A stretch of 64,000 bases of DNA from JBDIAG01 sp963835085 (GTDB lineage Bacteria > Actinomycetota > Actinomycetes > Actinomycetales > CAWJMD01): NCBI GenBank assembly GCA_963835085.1, contig CAWIED010000001.1, forward strand, positions 2,294,001-2,358,000. Direction: 5' to 3'. Positions 36,270-44,865 of this stretch are shown here, in pieces; the first letter of the stretch is position 1, and every line of letters starts with the position of its first letter. The notes below the pieces were generated by a model that saw nothing but the letters and a program-made list of their open reading frames with translations, did no database searches and was not told the origin of the DNA. A program made the position numbers and the translations under genes.

Positions 36270-37213
36270 GCGGACTCCTCCATGGATTGTCCGGTCAGGG
36301 CAAGGAACGCGTCGTCGAGGGTCGGGCGGCGCAGGGCGATCTCATCGACCGCGACGGCGTTCGCGCGCACGATGTCGCTCACCGCGTCCAAGTCGTCGAC
36401 GGCATGCGGGGCGGGGACCGACACAGTGCGGCGCTCGGGGGCGCCCGACACGTCGTAACGGGCGTTCAACGACGTGCGCAGTTGCTCGTACCCGGCCATA
36501 TCCACGGTGGTGACGTCAACGCGTTGCTGGCCGATCTGGCTCTTGAGCTCAGCTGGGGTGCCACTCGCCGTGGCACGACCATGGTCGATAAGAACGATCT
36601 GGTCTGACAGACTGTCGGCTTCTTCGAGGTATTGCGTCGTGAGCAACAGGGTTACTCCGTCGACGACCAGGTCACGGACGGTGGACCAGACGATCTGGCG
36701 GCTGCGCGGGTCCAATCCGGTGGTGGGCTCGTCCAATACCAGCAGGCGGGGCTGCACCACCAGGCTCGCGGCGAGGTCTACGCGGCGCCGCTCACCGCCG
36801 GAGAGTGACTTGACGAGTTGGTCGCGGAACTCCCCGATCTCGAAGCGGTCTACAAGCTGGTCGACGATCTGGCCGGCAGGGCTCGAGCGGTAGCCGCGCA
36901 ACCGGGCCATCAGGAGCAGGTTCTCCCGGGCCGTGAGATTGTCTTCGAGAGCTGCGAACTGGCCGGTGAGACTGAGCCGGGAACGCACCGCATCAGGTTG
37001 GGTGCACACGTCGTAGCCGCAGACCAGAGCCGTCCCCGAGGTTGGCCGGAGCAGGGTGGCGAGCATACGCACCGTCGTGGTCTTTCCAGCCCCGTTGGGA
37101 CCGAGCAGAGAGACCACCGTGCCCGTGGCGACGGTGAGGTCGAGGTGGTCTACGGCAACGTAGCTGCCGAACCGCCTGGTCAGCTGATGCACCTCGACGG
37201 CGAGGTCAGCCAT
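36266..37213 (-). CDS. ABC ATPase, DrrA-like
   Basis: A 315-residue ATPase: Walker A LLGPNGAGKTTTVRMLATLL near 37, LSGGERRRVDLAASLVVQPR near 138, Walker B LLVLDEPTTGLDPRSR near 157, and a C-terminal DrrA-like domain ending RRPTLDDAFLALTG. The start ATG at 37213 lacks a purine-rich site (upstream is CCTCCTCC), and no other in-frame start exists before a stop; translation is likely coupled to the 16-codon leader overlapping it. Divergent TetR at 37350. Confidence 0.93.
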   Translation of the reverse strand: MADLAVEVHQLTRRFGSYVAVDHLDLTVATGTVVSLLGPNGAGKTTTVRMLATLLRPTSGTALVCGYDVCTQPDAVRSRLSLTGQFAALEDNLTARENLLLMARLRGYRSSPAGQIVDQLVDRFEIGEFRDQLVKSLSGGERRRVDLAASLVVQPRLLVLDEPTTGLDPRSRQIVWSTVRDLVVDGVTLLLTTQYLEEADSLSDQIVLIDHGRATASGTPAELKSQIGQQRVDVTTVDMAGYEQLRTSLNARYDVSGAPERRTVSVPAPHAVDDLDAVSDIVRANAVAVDEIALRRPTLDDAFLALTGQSMEESA

Positions 37214-37256
37214 GGAGGAGGCGCAGGTAGTCGCGGACGATGTGGTTCTGGCTCAT
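37206..37256 (-). CDS. 16-residue leader ORF overlapping the DrrA-like gene
   Basis: ATG at 37256 reads MSQNHIVRDYLRLLHG and stops at 37206, overlapping the ATPase start (37213) by 8 bp in another frame. It has a good ribosome site, GAGGA 9 bases upstream, which the ATPase lacks. The peptide is probably a coupling device; a regulatory attenuator role is possible but unsupported. Confidence 0.6.
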   Translation of the reverse strand: MSQNHIVRDYLRLLHG

Positions 37257-37293
37257 GGTTGAGGTTCCTCACTAAGGTTGAGCACTTGGTTCA

Positions 37294-37315
37294 GTTACTA
37301 TAAAACTACAGTAAC
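37294..37315. promoter_or_regulatory. TetR operator of the DrrAB-like exporter
   Basis: GTTACTATA and TACAGTAAC form a 22-bp inverted repeat with one mismatch in an AT-rich patch between divergent genes. Shares ACTACAGT and CAGTAAC with the region 29143-29171. Confidence 0.7.
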
Positions 37316-37349
37316 AGAAACTTTGGAGCGACCTGACTAAGCTGAGACC

Positions 37350-38042
37350 ATGAGCAGCGGCACCGTGGACTGGTCGGCCTTACGCCGACCCGTGGCGGAG
37401 CCAGCGCCTCAGGGGTTGCGAGAGCGCAAGAAGCAGCTGATGCGCCAGCAGCTATCGGATACTGCGACCGAGATGTTTCTTGAGCACGGCTTTGATGCTG
37501 TCCGCGTCTCTGCGATCGCCGACGCGTGCGGCGTGTCTGAGAAGACGGTCTTCAACTACTTCCCCACCAAGGAGGCACTCGTCCTCGACCTGGGCGCGAC
37601 TACGTTGGACTCGCTACGCACCGGTCTCCAGGAGGCCGGTGCGCCGCCGGTCGAGGCCGTGTTGCAGATCCTGGCCGAAGAACTGCGCGGCATCACGTCG
37701 TGGCTGGCGGCTCAGCACGACCCACATCGGGCCGAAGCAACCCTCGTGCGCTTCGGCATGCTCCTTAGATCCACCCCTTCTCTTCGTGCCTACCAACAAG
37801 ACATGACGGATCGACAGGTCGACGTGGCCGCCGAGATCTTGGCCCAGCGCATCGGGGCGAGCCCGGACGACCCGGAACCGCGGATCGCCGCCACCGCTCT
37901 CCTCGGCCTGTGGCCGATCCAGTTCCAAGCACTACGCCGCCACCTAGGACACGGCCTTACCCCGGAGGGGCTCCACCGCGCCGTCAGCACAGACGTCCAG
38001 CGCGCCGCCAGGCTCCTCGGTGCGGGCCTGGACTCGCTCTAG
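37350..38042 (+). CDS. TetR-family repressor of the ABC exporter
   Basis: A 230-residue regulator: RERKKQLMRQQLSDTATEMFLEHGFDAVRVSAIADACGVSEKTVFNYFPTKEALV in the head, ligand domain beyond residue 75. It is close to the TetR at 29202 and divergent from the DrrA-like gene, with the operator in between; drug-inducible derepression is the likely logic. Confidence 0.9.
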   Translation: MSSGTVDWSALRRPVAEPAPQGLRERKKQLMRQQLSDTATEMFLEHGFDAVRVSAIADACGVSEKTVFNYFPTKEALVLDLGATTLDSLRTGLQEAGAPPVEAVLQILAEELRGITSWLAAQHDPHRAEATLVRFGMLLRSTPSLRAYQQDMTDRQVDVAAEILAQRIGASPDDPEPRIAATALLGLWPIQFQALRRHLGHGLTPEGLHRAVSTDVQRAARLLGAGLDSL

Positions 38043-38122
38043 GCCCGATCGTGCTCGGCGGCCACTGCCGAGAAGGTGCCGACTCGGGCACCTCAGAGAG
38101 GACGAGCAGCTTGCTCGCCAAC

Positions 38123-39610
38123 TCAGTTGAAATGGGTGAGCCGCGGCCACAAGCTGCTCCAGCTGGCGATCGGACGGCACAGCAGCACCGGCAGCCCTTG
38201 CTCATCGTTGTCGAGCCCTACCCCGTCGTCGATGGTGGCGAGTTGTCGGCAGTCGGTGAATGCGTCCGCAGCCGTGGCAGGGGTGAAGCCGAGCAGCACT
38301 GCGAGGTGAGCGCCGCGGGGTGGTCCCCACTCGCTGTAGGCGTTGTGGCCGCTGTACGCCGAGGGTAATCCAGCGTCGCGGCCGAGCAGATCGACAGCGG
38401 AGGCTTCGCCATAGTTACTGGTGAAGATGACAGCCTCGCGTCGCTGGGCGGGCGTGAGGCCGTCCCATGATCGCGCGACCGTGTCCTCGAACCGGGGCCA
38501 GCCGACGGTCTCTCCTTGGTCGGGGTTTAAGGCCATCACGGCGCTGCCTTGGAGCTTGCGTTCGGGAAGAACCGGTAAGGCGATGACAGCATTGATGACG
38601 AAGCTGACGGCGACCGCGGCCACCAGGAGGATCTGCCGTCGTCGACGCGTCGCGAGCCATCCGGCTACCGGCAGGGCACCCAGACCGAGGAGCACGGGGT
38701 AGAGGCTCGCGAGGTAGTACGCCTTGCCGTTGCCGGCCAGGTACGCCAGCGCCAACGCGAGGTAGGTGAGCGGAACGAACCGCAGCAGCGTCGGCCCCGC
38801 TCGACGCCACGGCGACACGAGCCCCGCGACCCAGACCGGCACCAGCACCGGGCTGACCAGGGCGAGCTGGAACGGGACGAACCCGACCCGGCCACCCTCG
38901 GCGCTGCCCGCGATGCTTCCGGCAACCGTGAGCTGCGGCCAACCATGCGTGGCCTGCCACACGACGTACGGTGACGCAAGAGCGAGCGCGACGACGATCC
39001 CGACGACGAGCCACCATGACCGGAACGGCCACCTGGGGCCGACTAGTCCGAGGATGGCGACAGCGAGCGTGCCCACGAAGGCAATCTGTGGCTTGGCCTC
39101 GAAGCCGATCCCGACCACGATGCCCGCCCAAAGCAGACAGCGCGGGCGCTCCAGCAGCACCGCCCGGATGAGCAACCAGCCCACCGTGGTGGTGGCCAAG
39201 ACGTCGAAAGTCGTGGGGGTAACGAGGTGTCCGCTCGCGAGGGTGATCGCTCCCGAGGCGGTACAGGCGGCGGCGATGACCTGCGCGGCACGACCTCCGC
39301 GCAGGTCACGTGCCACCAGCCCGCTGATCACGACAGTCGCTCCAGCCGCCAGCGCGGCGGGCAGCCGGAGCATCAGCAGCGAGCCGTGGGCAATCGCATT
39401 CATGGCGGCGCAGAGCAGTGGCACCAACGCCGGTTGGTCGGGATACCCGAACGCCGGGTGGCCACCGGCGACGATGAAGTACAGCTCGTCGCGGTGGTAG
39501 CCGTACCGACCGCTGGTGGCGAGTAGTAACGCAACCTCCGCCGCGGCTATGGCCCAGACTCCCCTGGTCAACCGATCTCCAGCGGTGCTCTCGCGGATCT
39601 CCGCTTGCAT
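38123..39610 (-). CDS. GT39-like membrane glycosyltransferase
   Basis: A 495-residue polytopic protein with ten or more helices. The first loop carries GYHRDELYFIVAGGHPAFGYPDQPALVP, where the acidic D-E pair is typical of dolichyl-phosphate-mannose-dependent (PMT/ArnT-like, GT39) enzymes. The last 110 residues are a soluble extracytoplasmic domain. Probably transfers a lipid-linked sugar to a surface acceptor. Confidence 0.87.
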   Translation of the reverse strand: MQAEIRESTAGDRLTRGVWAIAAAEVALLLATSGRYGYHRDELYFIVAGGHPAFGYPDQPALVPLLCAAMNAIAHGSLLMLRLPAALAAGATVVISGLVARDLRGGRAAQVIAAACTASGAITLASGHLVTPTTFDVLATTTVGWLLIRAVLLERPRCLLWAGIVVGIGFEAKPQIAFVGTLAVAILGLVGPRWPFRSWWLVVGIVVALALASPYVVWQATHGWPQLTVAGSIAGSAEGGRVGFVPFQLALVSPVLVPVWVAGLVSPWRRAGPTLLRFVPLTYLALALAYLAGNGKAYYLASLYPVLLGLGALPVAGWLATRRRRQILLVAAVAVSFVINAVIALPVLPERKLQGSAVMALNPDQGETVGWPRFEDTVARSWDGLTPAQRREAVIFTSNYGEASAVDLLGRDAGLPSAYSGHNAYSEWGPPRGAHLAVLLGFTPATAADAFTDCRQLATIDDGVGLDNDEQGLPVLLCRPIASWSSLWPRLTHFN

Positions 39611-39788
39611 GCTGACGATTGTGCGCCGACACGACCGGCGAGGCGCTTTCGACGGACGCTCTGCGAACTCGGTTGACCACGGACATCAGCTATCGAGGTT
39701 GCCCAGCGGCGGCCGATTGCGACGGATCAGGGCGATCGCTGAAGCAATCGAGGTCGAACAGCCTCGAGAGGTTGGATGGAATAAGCGG

Positions 39789-40015
39789 TTGGATCCGACA
39801 ATCGAAGCGTTCCTCGACGTACTGCACAACGGCGACTGGGCACACGTGCGATCGGTCTTGCATCCCTATCTGCATTGGACCGAGAACCGCGCGTCTCTGC
39901 GGGGTCGCAACAACGTGCTGGAGCGCCTAAGGCATGGGCCAGCACCACGTCCCCCGGACTCGCATGAAATTTACGCGACAACCAGATCTATCGCTGGATC
40001 TCTTCCCTGATTTGA
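39789..40015 (+). pseudogene. Small SnoaL/NTF2-like gene with a frameshift
   Basis: From a TTG at 39789 the frame reads LDPTIEAFLDVLHNGDWAHV, RSVLHPYLHWTENRASLRGR and NNVLERL, a SnoaL-like pattern, to PPDSHE at about 39968. The expected C-terminus, LRDNQIYRWISSLI then stop at 40015, is in another frame. A net 2-base gain (or 1-base loss) at 39967-39971 accounts for it. Sequencing error, programmed shift or true decay cannot be told apart here. Confidence 0.5.
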
Positions 40016-40026
40016 ACCAGCCGGGA

Positions 40027-40449
40027 TCAGCCGTCGGCAGCGGCGCTGAGTCCGAGAAGTTCCAGGAGCGACTCGTGGTTGAGGTAGACCGCAATCCGCC
40101 AGCCATCCTTGGTGCGCCGCAACAGGAACGTCGACCGGAGGGTAACCGGCTCATGCGGCCCGTCGTATAGGACGGGCCAGGTCGTCCGTGCCAGCGCATG
40201 TATCGGATCGAGCTCGGTCACCTCGATCGTGGCCAACCGGGTTCCCGTGGCGCCGGCTCTCTCGAAGACGCCGCGGCGATGCGGCAGAAAGGCAATGAGG
40301 GCCTGCCGATCTACGGGATCGGCCGTAGCCGGGTCGAGATTGAGGAAAGTCGGCAGGAAGAGCCGATCGAACCGGTCCCATTCCTCGGTGCGGGATGCCC
40401 GCTCGAACTCGGCAAACACTTCTTCGATCTCCGCGGCCACGTCATTCAT
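40027..40449 (-). CDS. SnoaL/DUF4440-like protein
   Basis: A 140-residue cone-fold protein: EIEEVFAEFERASRTEEWDRFDRLFLPTFLNLD and TFLLRRTKDGWRIAVYLNHESL. Members of the NTF2-like superfamily are varied small enzymes or binding proteins. Its ATG overlaps the MarR stop, so it is in the MarR operon and probably under its control. Confidence 0.82.
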   Translation of the reverse strand: MNDVAAEIEEVFAEFERASRTEEWDRFDRLFLPTFLNLDPATADPVDRQALIAFLPHRRGVFERAGATGTRLATIEVTELDPIHALARTTWPVLYDGPHEPVTLRSTFLLRRTKDGWRIAVYLNHESLLELLGLSAAADG

Positions 40450-40889
40450 GCTTCTGCTCCTGCCAGGTCAGCGGCGAGTGCCGCCAGGATCGGTACCGCG
40501 TGGGTCAACGTCTCCCGCTGCCCGTCGGAGAGCTTGGAGACCGCGGACCGGAGGGCGTCGTCGGCACGCCTCTCGGCGGCATCGAGTACGGCGATGCCGG
40601 CGGCGGTCGGGGTGACGACAATGTGTCGCGCGTCGTCGCGATCCCGTTCACGGATCACAAGACCCGCCTCTTCGAGCGGCTTGAGACGCGCCGAGATCGC
40701 CTGCGTCGTTACGCGATCGCCCTCCGCCAGAGAGGTGACGGTTCGTGCACCATGCCGCCGGAGATGGCGCAGGGTGGCGAGGGCAACGAAGCCCTGCCCG
40801 CAGGCGTCCGGTGTGGCGAACAGCAGACGCAGCTGAGAACTGAGCGCGCCGACGCTCCCCCGCAGTGCAGTCGTGAGATCGTCAGTCAT
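40446..40889 (-). CDS. MarR-family regulator
   Basis: A 147-residue winged-helix regulator: GFVALATLRHLRRHGARTVTSLAEGDRVTTQAISARLKPLEEAGLVIRERDRDDARHIVVTPT. Start ATG 40889 gives a normal MarR length; an in-frame start at 40940 would add an atypical 17 residues and read through the operator. First gene of a two-gene operon. Confidence 0.9.
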   Translation of the reverse strand: MTDDLTTALRGSVGALSSQLRLLFATPDACGQGFVALATLRHLRRHGARTVTSLAEGDRVTTQAISARLKPLEEAGLVIRERDRDDARHIVVTPTAAGIAVLDAAERRADDALRSAVSKLSDGQRETLTHAVPILAALAADLAGAEA

Positions 40890-40892
40890 ATA

Positions 40893-40908
40893 CGTAAGGT
40901 ACTTTACG
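40893..40908. promoter_or_regulatory. Candidate MarR operator
   Basis: CGTAAGGTACTTTACG is palindromic at 14 of 16 places and lies 4 bases upstream of the MarR ATG, ideal for autoregulation. Confidence 0.6.
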
Positions 40909-41024
40909 CAATCCAAGGTACGAAATTTATCCAGCGTCATACACGCAGCGAAATCGTTCCTCGGGGAGAGACGGAGGCCGTTTGCCGCACGGCGGACTTG
41001 CGAAGCTGGATGATCTCCGAGATC

Positions 41025-41475
41025 AGTGGGTGGGCGGGCGCGGCGGATCGGGTGGTTTGTGCCGGATGACGGCGGTGAGGGGTGCGGACGTGGCCGGGGT
41101 CAGAGCCGGGTTGGACCCGGGACGGTGTCCGGAATCCGGCACCAGCGCCGCCGCACGCGATCGGCTGAGCACGAAAGCCCCGGCCCACTGCAGGAAGCGA
41201 GCCGGATTCCGGACATCCACGCGCCGACACGGGCAGCGACCGGGCACCCAGCGCCGCAGTACCGGCCCGCACGCGCCGGGCGGCGGAACCGTCGCCACCC
41301 TGGCACGATCACGCGTCCACCTGTCACATTCCTCGCCCACCCGTGACCAATTTGGTGACATCCCCGCGAACAACGTGACAACCCGACGACCCGATGCGGT
41401 CCAGCCCCTGGGCACCCCGAGACCAGCCCGACACCCAAACACCCGACCCCGTGGAGTAGGTCATCTAGGCGGGCA
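41025..41475 (+). repeat. Composite dispersed repeat, copy C
   Basis: Contains the lead-in shared with copy A (GTGGGTGGGCGGGCGCGGCG, then TTTGTGCCG), the 90-bp inverted-repeat element (41126-41215), a spacer with GGGCAGCGACCG, and the palindromic half shared with copy B, ending TAGGTCATCTAGGC inside the stop of the YciI-like gene. Frames open through it do not resemble proteins. Confidence 0.75.
41126..41215 (+). repeat. 90-bp terminal-inverted-repeat element, copy C
   Basis: Ends TGTCCGGAATCCGGC (41126) and GCCGGATTCCGGACA (to 41215) are identical to copy A. Core has TCGGCTGAGCACGAAAG. Length is 90 bp in both copies although the interior has diverged. Confidence 0.88.
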
Positions 41476-41848
41476 GCGAGTCTCCCGGGAAGCTCTGCGA
41501 CTCGTAGAGCTCGTAGACCAAGATCCCGGCCACGATCGCCGGATCGCCTTCGATCAGGTCGCGCGCCTCGGGCAGGGTCGTGTTGAAGACGCCGATGCCG
41601 GCAATGTCGGCATCACCGCCGATGCGCAAGATGATGGGCAGCGTCCCCTCGGCGCGGAGAGCCAGGTTTCGCCGCGCGTGCTCCCAGATGATCTGCTCCC
41701 ACCCGTCCGTGAAACGGTGGGGACCAGGCCGCAGAACGCAGACGGTATAGCCACGACCGCTGCCGACGAGTTGCATCAACTTTTCGTCGCTGAAGGCCTC
41801 AACATTGACTACGGGCTTCTCGGTCAAACCTTGTTGCTCTGCGTCCAC
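41465..41848 (-). CDS. YciI-like domain protein
   Basis: About 127 residues: VCVLRPGPHRFTDGWEQIIWEHARRNLALRAEGTLPIILRIGG, then GIGVFNTTLPEARDLIEGDPAIVAGILVYELYES and FPGD, a YciI/dimeric ferredoxin-like pattern. Start is unsure: GTG 41848 has GAGG 6 bases before it; ATG 41860 is too near its site. Its stop lies within repeat copy C. Confidence 0.75.
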   Translation of the reverse strand: MDAEQQGLTEKPVVNVEAFSDEKLMQLVGSGRGYTVCVLRPGPHRFTDGWEQIIWEHARRNLALRAEGTLPIILRIGGDADIAGIGVFNTTLPEARDLIEGDPAIVAGILVYELYESQSFPGDSLPA

Positions 41849-41969
41849 CAGCCACCTCATCTCCCGATTACCGTCTCCGGCACGCTCGCTCTACCCGTTT
41901 CTCCTGCCACCCGAACGCTCCAGGTCAGCCCAACCCACAGTCTCAGGAGATCGCGTCAGGAGAGTCCTT

Positions 41970-42320
41970 TTACTGGCGTGACTTCGGCTTCTTCGGCGGC
42001 TTAGGCGTGCGCGCGAGTGCATTCTCGACCATGGGTAGCACCCATGCCTCAAGCCCGTCGCGCTCGATGACCGCTTCGCTGATGCGGACCATGCCGCTCA
42101 TCACTCGCTCGCCCATCACCGGCCGAGTACCACCACGGGAGACGGCGTCCTCCACCTGCTCCTTATTGACCTTGAGCAGCAGCCCATGCTGCGTCACACC
42201 GACGACCATGTGGGTGTTCACCATGAAGCACAGACCACCAAACATTGTGATCTCGGTGAACTCCGCCCTCGGGGCAAGAACCTCCCGCACCTGCCGCGCC
42301 AGTGCTTCGTCGTATGCCAC
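41970..42320 (-). CDS. TfoX N-terminal domain protein
   Basis: A 116-residue protein: ALARQVREVLAPRAEFTEITMFGGLCFMVNTHMVVGV is the TfoX_N opening, then LLKVNKEQVEDAVSRGGTRPV and a Lys/Pro-rich tail (TPKPPKKPKSRQ). Stand-alone TfoX_N proteins are common in actinobacteria and not known to control competence. Confidence 0.88.
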   Translation of the reverse strand: MAYDEALARQVREVLAPRAEFTEITMFGGLCFMVNTHMVVGVTQHGLLLKVNKEQVEDAVSRGGTRPVMGERVMSGMVRISEAVIERDGLEAWVLPMVENALARTPKPPKKPKSRQ

Positions 42321-42428
42321 GACTCGATCGTGCCACCACGTCCCGGCCTCTAGATACCACCCTGCCTCAGCCGATCACTAGCACGAGCCTGCCTCGTACG
42401 TGACCGTGCTCGCTGACGCGATGGGCTG

Positions 42429-43253
42429 GTGGGGGTTACCACAGGGGCCTCCCCTGCGGGAGCTGGTGAGCCGACAGTTCGAGCCGACGGGTTCACCCGC
42501 GGCGACACCTGCCACCTAGATGCGGTCGACAGGTACGGCACGCTCATCAGCGCAACCCCGAGCGGCGGTTGGCTCCAATCCAACCCGACGATTCCCGAGC
42601 TGGGGTTCTGCCTTGGCACCCGACTACAGATGTGTTGGCTCGAGGAGGGGCTGCCAAACAGCCTTACTCCAGGTCGCAGGCCCCGGACGACCCTGAGCCC
42701 AACGCTGGCTGCGCTCGACGGAATTCCGACGAGAGCGAGGGGCACGCCTGGCGGTGATCAGCAGGACCAATGGAGCCTTCATGCGTTCCTCCGGATTGCT
42801 GCGAGACACAGTTCAACGGGAAGCCTCGAGTTGCAGGAGGCCATTGATCCCCCGAACTGGCATACGGAAGCCCTCATCAGTTCGTTTTGGCCACGTGCGT
42901 ATACCCCGGGACGTGTGGTTCTGGAAGCAAACCACGGGCGCGAGGTGGCCGATAGGCTCCGAGCTCGCGGCCACGACGTAGTTCTCGGTGAACCCTGGTC
43001 GGAGGGCCGCCTCAGCGCAGTGGCTAGGGCCCCTGAGACTGGCATCCTGCATGCCGCTGCCAACCCGCGTGGCATGCAGGGATACACAGCAGACGGTGAG
43101 GGACACCGAGCTCCAGCGAAGCGGTGCGGCCACTCACATGTCGATCGTTCGTTTACTCCCATTGAGTGCGGCTTCACGACCACCAGTACGTGGTCGCGGG
43201 TTCGCGCTCCAAGGGTGGGCGTCAACCGGCCAGCCGGCCAGCCGGCTATTTAG
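42429..43253 (+). pseudogene. Gamma-glutamyltransferase-like C-terminal remnant
   Basis: The frame carries GEPTVRADGFTRGDTCHLD, SATPSGGWLQSNPTIPELGF, GTPGGDQQDQWS, LQEAIDPPNWHTEA and AANPRGMQGY, all from the small subunit of YwrD-like gamma-glutamyltransferases, with the catalytic Thr in GDTCHLD. The large subunit (about 330 residues) is missing: DNA before 42429 does not continue it. After MQGY, where homologues stop, reading continues about 50 codons in odd sequence. A 5'-truncated fossil without internal frameshift. Confidence 0.75.
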
Positions 43254-43786
43254 AAACGGTTACCCAGCCGCATCCGACACAGTCGTCCGTGATGATCCCG
43301 GACGCGGCGTCAACGACAGCGCTGTAGAACTGCTTCTCTTTCCCCGCGGTGCCAGGAGAACCATCGGTCTTGAAACTGCCGCTCACCGTCACGACCCAAA
43401 CCTTGCGGCCCTCGTCGACATTCGTGCTTCTGGGTTCTGCGGTAGCTGTCTGGAACTGCTCTCCCGTCATAAGTTGGCTGAAGGTCGGTGCCGATGCGGA
43501 AGCCATCACGCCCGTCCTAGCGATCTGTTCCGCTTTGTCCCGACTAATCAGCGGAGCCGACGAGTCCGGCGGCGACGCAAAGACCTGAGAACTTAGCTCC
43601 TGTGCGGTGCAGTCTTGGGTCGTACCAGCGCAGGGAGCCCCAACGACGGATGGAAGAGCTGACGCAGTAATAGCGGTCCTATTAGTCGGCGACGACCCGT
43701 CTGCACCCAGTGCCACGCCTCCAGAGATTGCCCCGATGGTCGCTGCGCCGACGGCCCAAAACTACTACCGAACGGATAATGCGCAT
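43246..43786 (-). pseudogene. Secreted protein gene broken by a one-base frameshift in the signal peptide
   Basis: AAGGGGAGG precedes ATG at 43786, which reads MRIIRSVVVLG; then the frame is lost. Adding one base near 43756-43760 (a run CCCAAAA on the plus strand) joins it to AVGAATIGAISGGVALGADGSS, completing a classical signal peptide, and to the 150-residue body (LISRDKAEQIARTG, KVWVVTVSGSFKTDG, DDCVGCGWVTVSK). The body is Ser/Thr-rich and resembles no family I know. Could be a real mutation or a homopolymer sequencing error; internal start GTG 43716 would lack export. Confidence 0.65.
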
Positions 43787-44065
43787 TGCAGCCTCCCCTT
43801 AATCTGAATTCTGTGTCTACAGTTTGTCGTACGAGACTACGGAGGTAGGCCTGCAGTTCTGTAGGAGGTGACCTGAGGCGACGCGCGCAGCTCAGGACGA
43901 TGGGCCCACGGGCACCGATGATCGGGAGCCAGCCCAGTCGTCGGTGAGGTACACAGGCGTGACCCTCTCCGCCATTAGGCAGCGGTCTCGCTACCGGCAA
44001 TCAGCTCGAAGCGGAGGGCCTCATCGACGAGCTGGAGCGGACGCTCTAAGTCGACCCGTCCTGGA

Positions 44066-44400
44066 TCATGCACATCGACTCCCGGCACTCGACATCAAGG
44101 ACCGGGGGGACCGGGACGGAGCCGGCAGCCGCACAGCGGACCAAACCTGCAGGCCGGCGGCCAGAGCGACCTGTCGATAGCTGGCAGCGAGATCGGCGAG
44201 CGATGTCCGGCGATTGAGGCCGCTTGGGTTGGGGACCACCCACAGCTGAGCGGTGTCGAGCGTGACCGGCTGTCGGCCCATCGTCGCTTCCGGTGAGGCA
44301 AAGGCGATCCGGTAGGCGGTGATGCCCAGCACCGCAACGGCTGACGGCTGCTGGTTTCGGCCCGGTACCGCGGAACCAACGGCGAGATGCGAAGGCTTGG
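44066..44400 (-). pseudogene. Mismatch-specific uracil-DNA glycosylase (Mug) remnant
   Basis: The frame holds AVAVLGITAYRIAF, PEATMGRQPVTLDTAQLWVV, PNPSGLN and LADLAASYRQVALAAG, the last half of actinobacterial Mug/TDG, including the conserved PNPSGLN. The N-terminal half with the G-I-N-P-G catalytic motif is absent, and the reading frame runs past the normal C-terminus. A decayed copy. Confidence 0.65.
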
Positions 44401-44627
44401 GCCGCCAAAGGATGGCACCCCAAGGGCAACGCCGGTGCTGACGCGGGCCGGCACAACATGCACCACCTTTACCTTGTCCCGCGGCCCAGCAATCTAAACG
44501 ACAGGGAGGGAACCGATCGCTCAAACCCTCCGCCGTCCGCACTCGCTGGAACACCGAGCCCTCGCGACCAAACCCACACACGGCATACCTTCGCGTGAAA
44601 CGCCCACAGGGGTCACTTCCCCGGCAA

Positions 44628-44663
44628 AGAAAGAACCCCCGTCCCGTAAAGGACGAGGGTTCT
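44628..44663 (-). terminator. Rho-independent terminator after tRNA-fMet
   Basis: On the minus strand AGAACCCTCGTCC pairs with GGGACGGGGGTTCT around TTTAC, followed by TTCTTTG. It begins about 17 bases after the tRNA. Confidence 0.85.
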
Positions 44664-44679
44664 CACGAACTACTTTTCG

Positions 44680-44753
44680 TAGCGGGGACAGGATTTGAAC
44701 CTGCGACCTCTGGGTTATGAGCCCAGCGAGCTACCGAGCTGCTCCACCCCGCG
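44680..44753 (-). tRNA. Initiator tRNA-fMet (CAT)
   Basis: Minus strand folds into a 74-nt cloverleaf: acceptor CGCGGGG/CCCCGCT with the mismatched 1-72 pair typical of initiators, D arm GAGCAGCTCGGTAGCTC, anticodon arm CTGGG-CTCATAA-CCCAG with the three G-C pairs of initiator tRNAs, T arm CAGGTTCAAATCCTG. CCA is not encoded. Confidence 0.96.
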
Positions 44754-44796
44754 TCGGTGATCACTACTCTACGCGGTGGTGCAGGACGAGGCAAAT

Positions 44797-44833
44797 CGGC
44801 TCTGCCGGGCTGGAGTTCGACCCGGCAGAGCCG
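44797..44833 (-). terminator. Terminator after the UPF0182 gene
   Basis: CGGCTCTGCCGGG and CCCGGCAGAGCCG form a perfect 13-bp stem around an 11-base loop, 33 bases past the UPF0182 stop and before the tRNA. Confidence 0.8.
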
Positions 44834-44865
44834 CTTCACGTCAAGTCCCGGACTGAGACCTTCTC

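Noticed and set aside
40937..41442. Minus-strand ORFs in repeat copy C
   Set aside because: They share short words with frames in copy A only because the DNA is repeated; no motif, no consistent start and no family.
44680..44753. Elongator tRNA-Met
   Set aside because: Three G-C pairs below the anticodon loop and the mismatched 1-72 pair mark it as the initiator.
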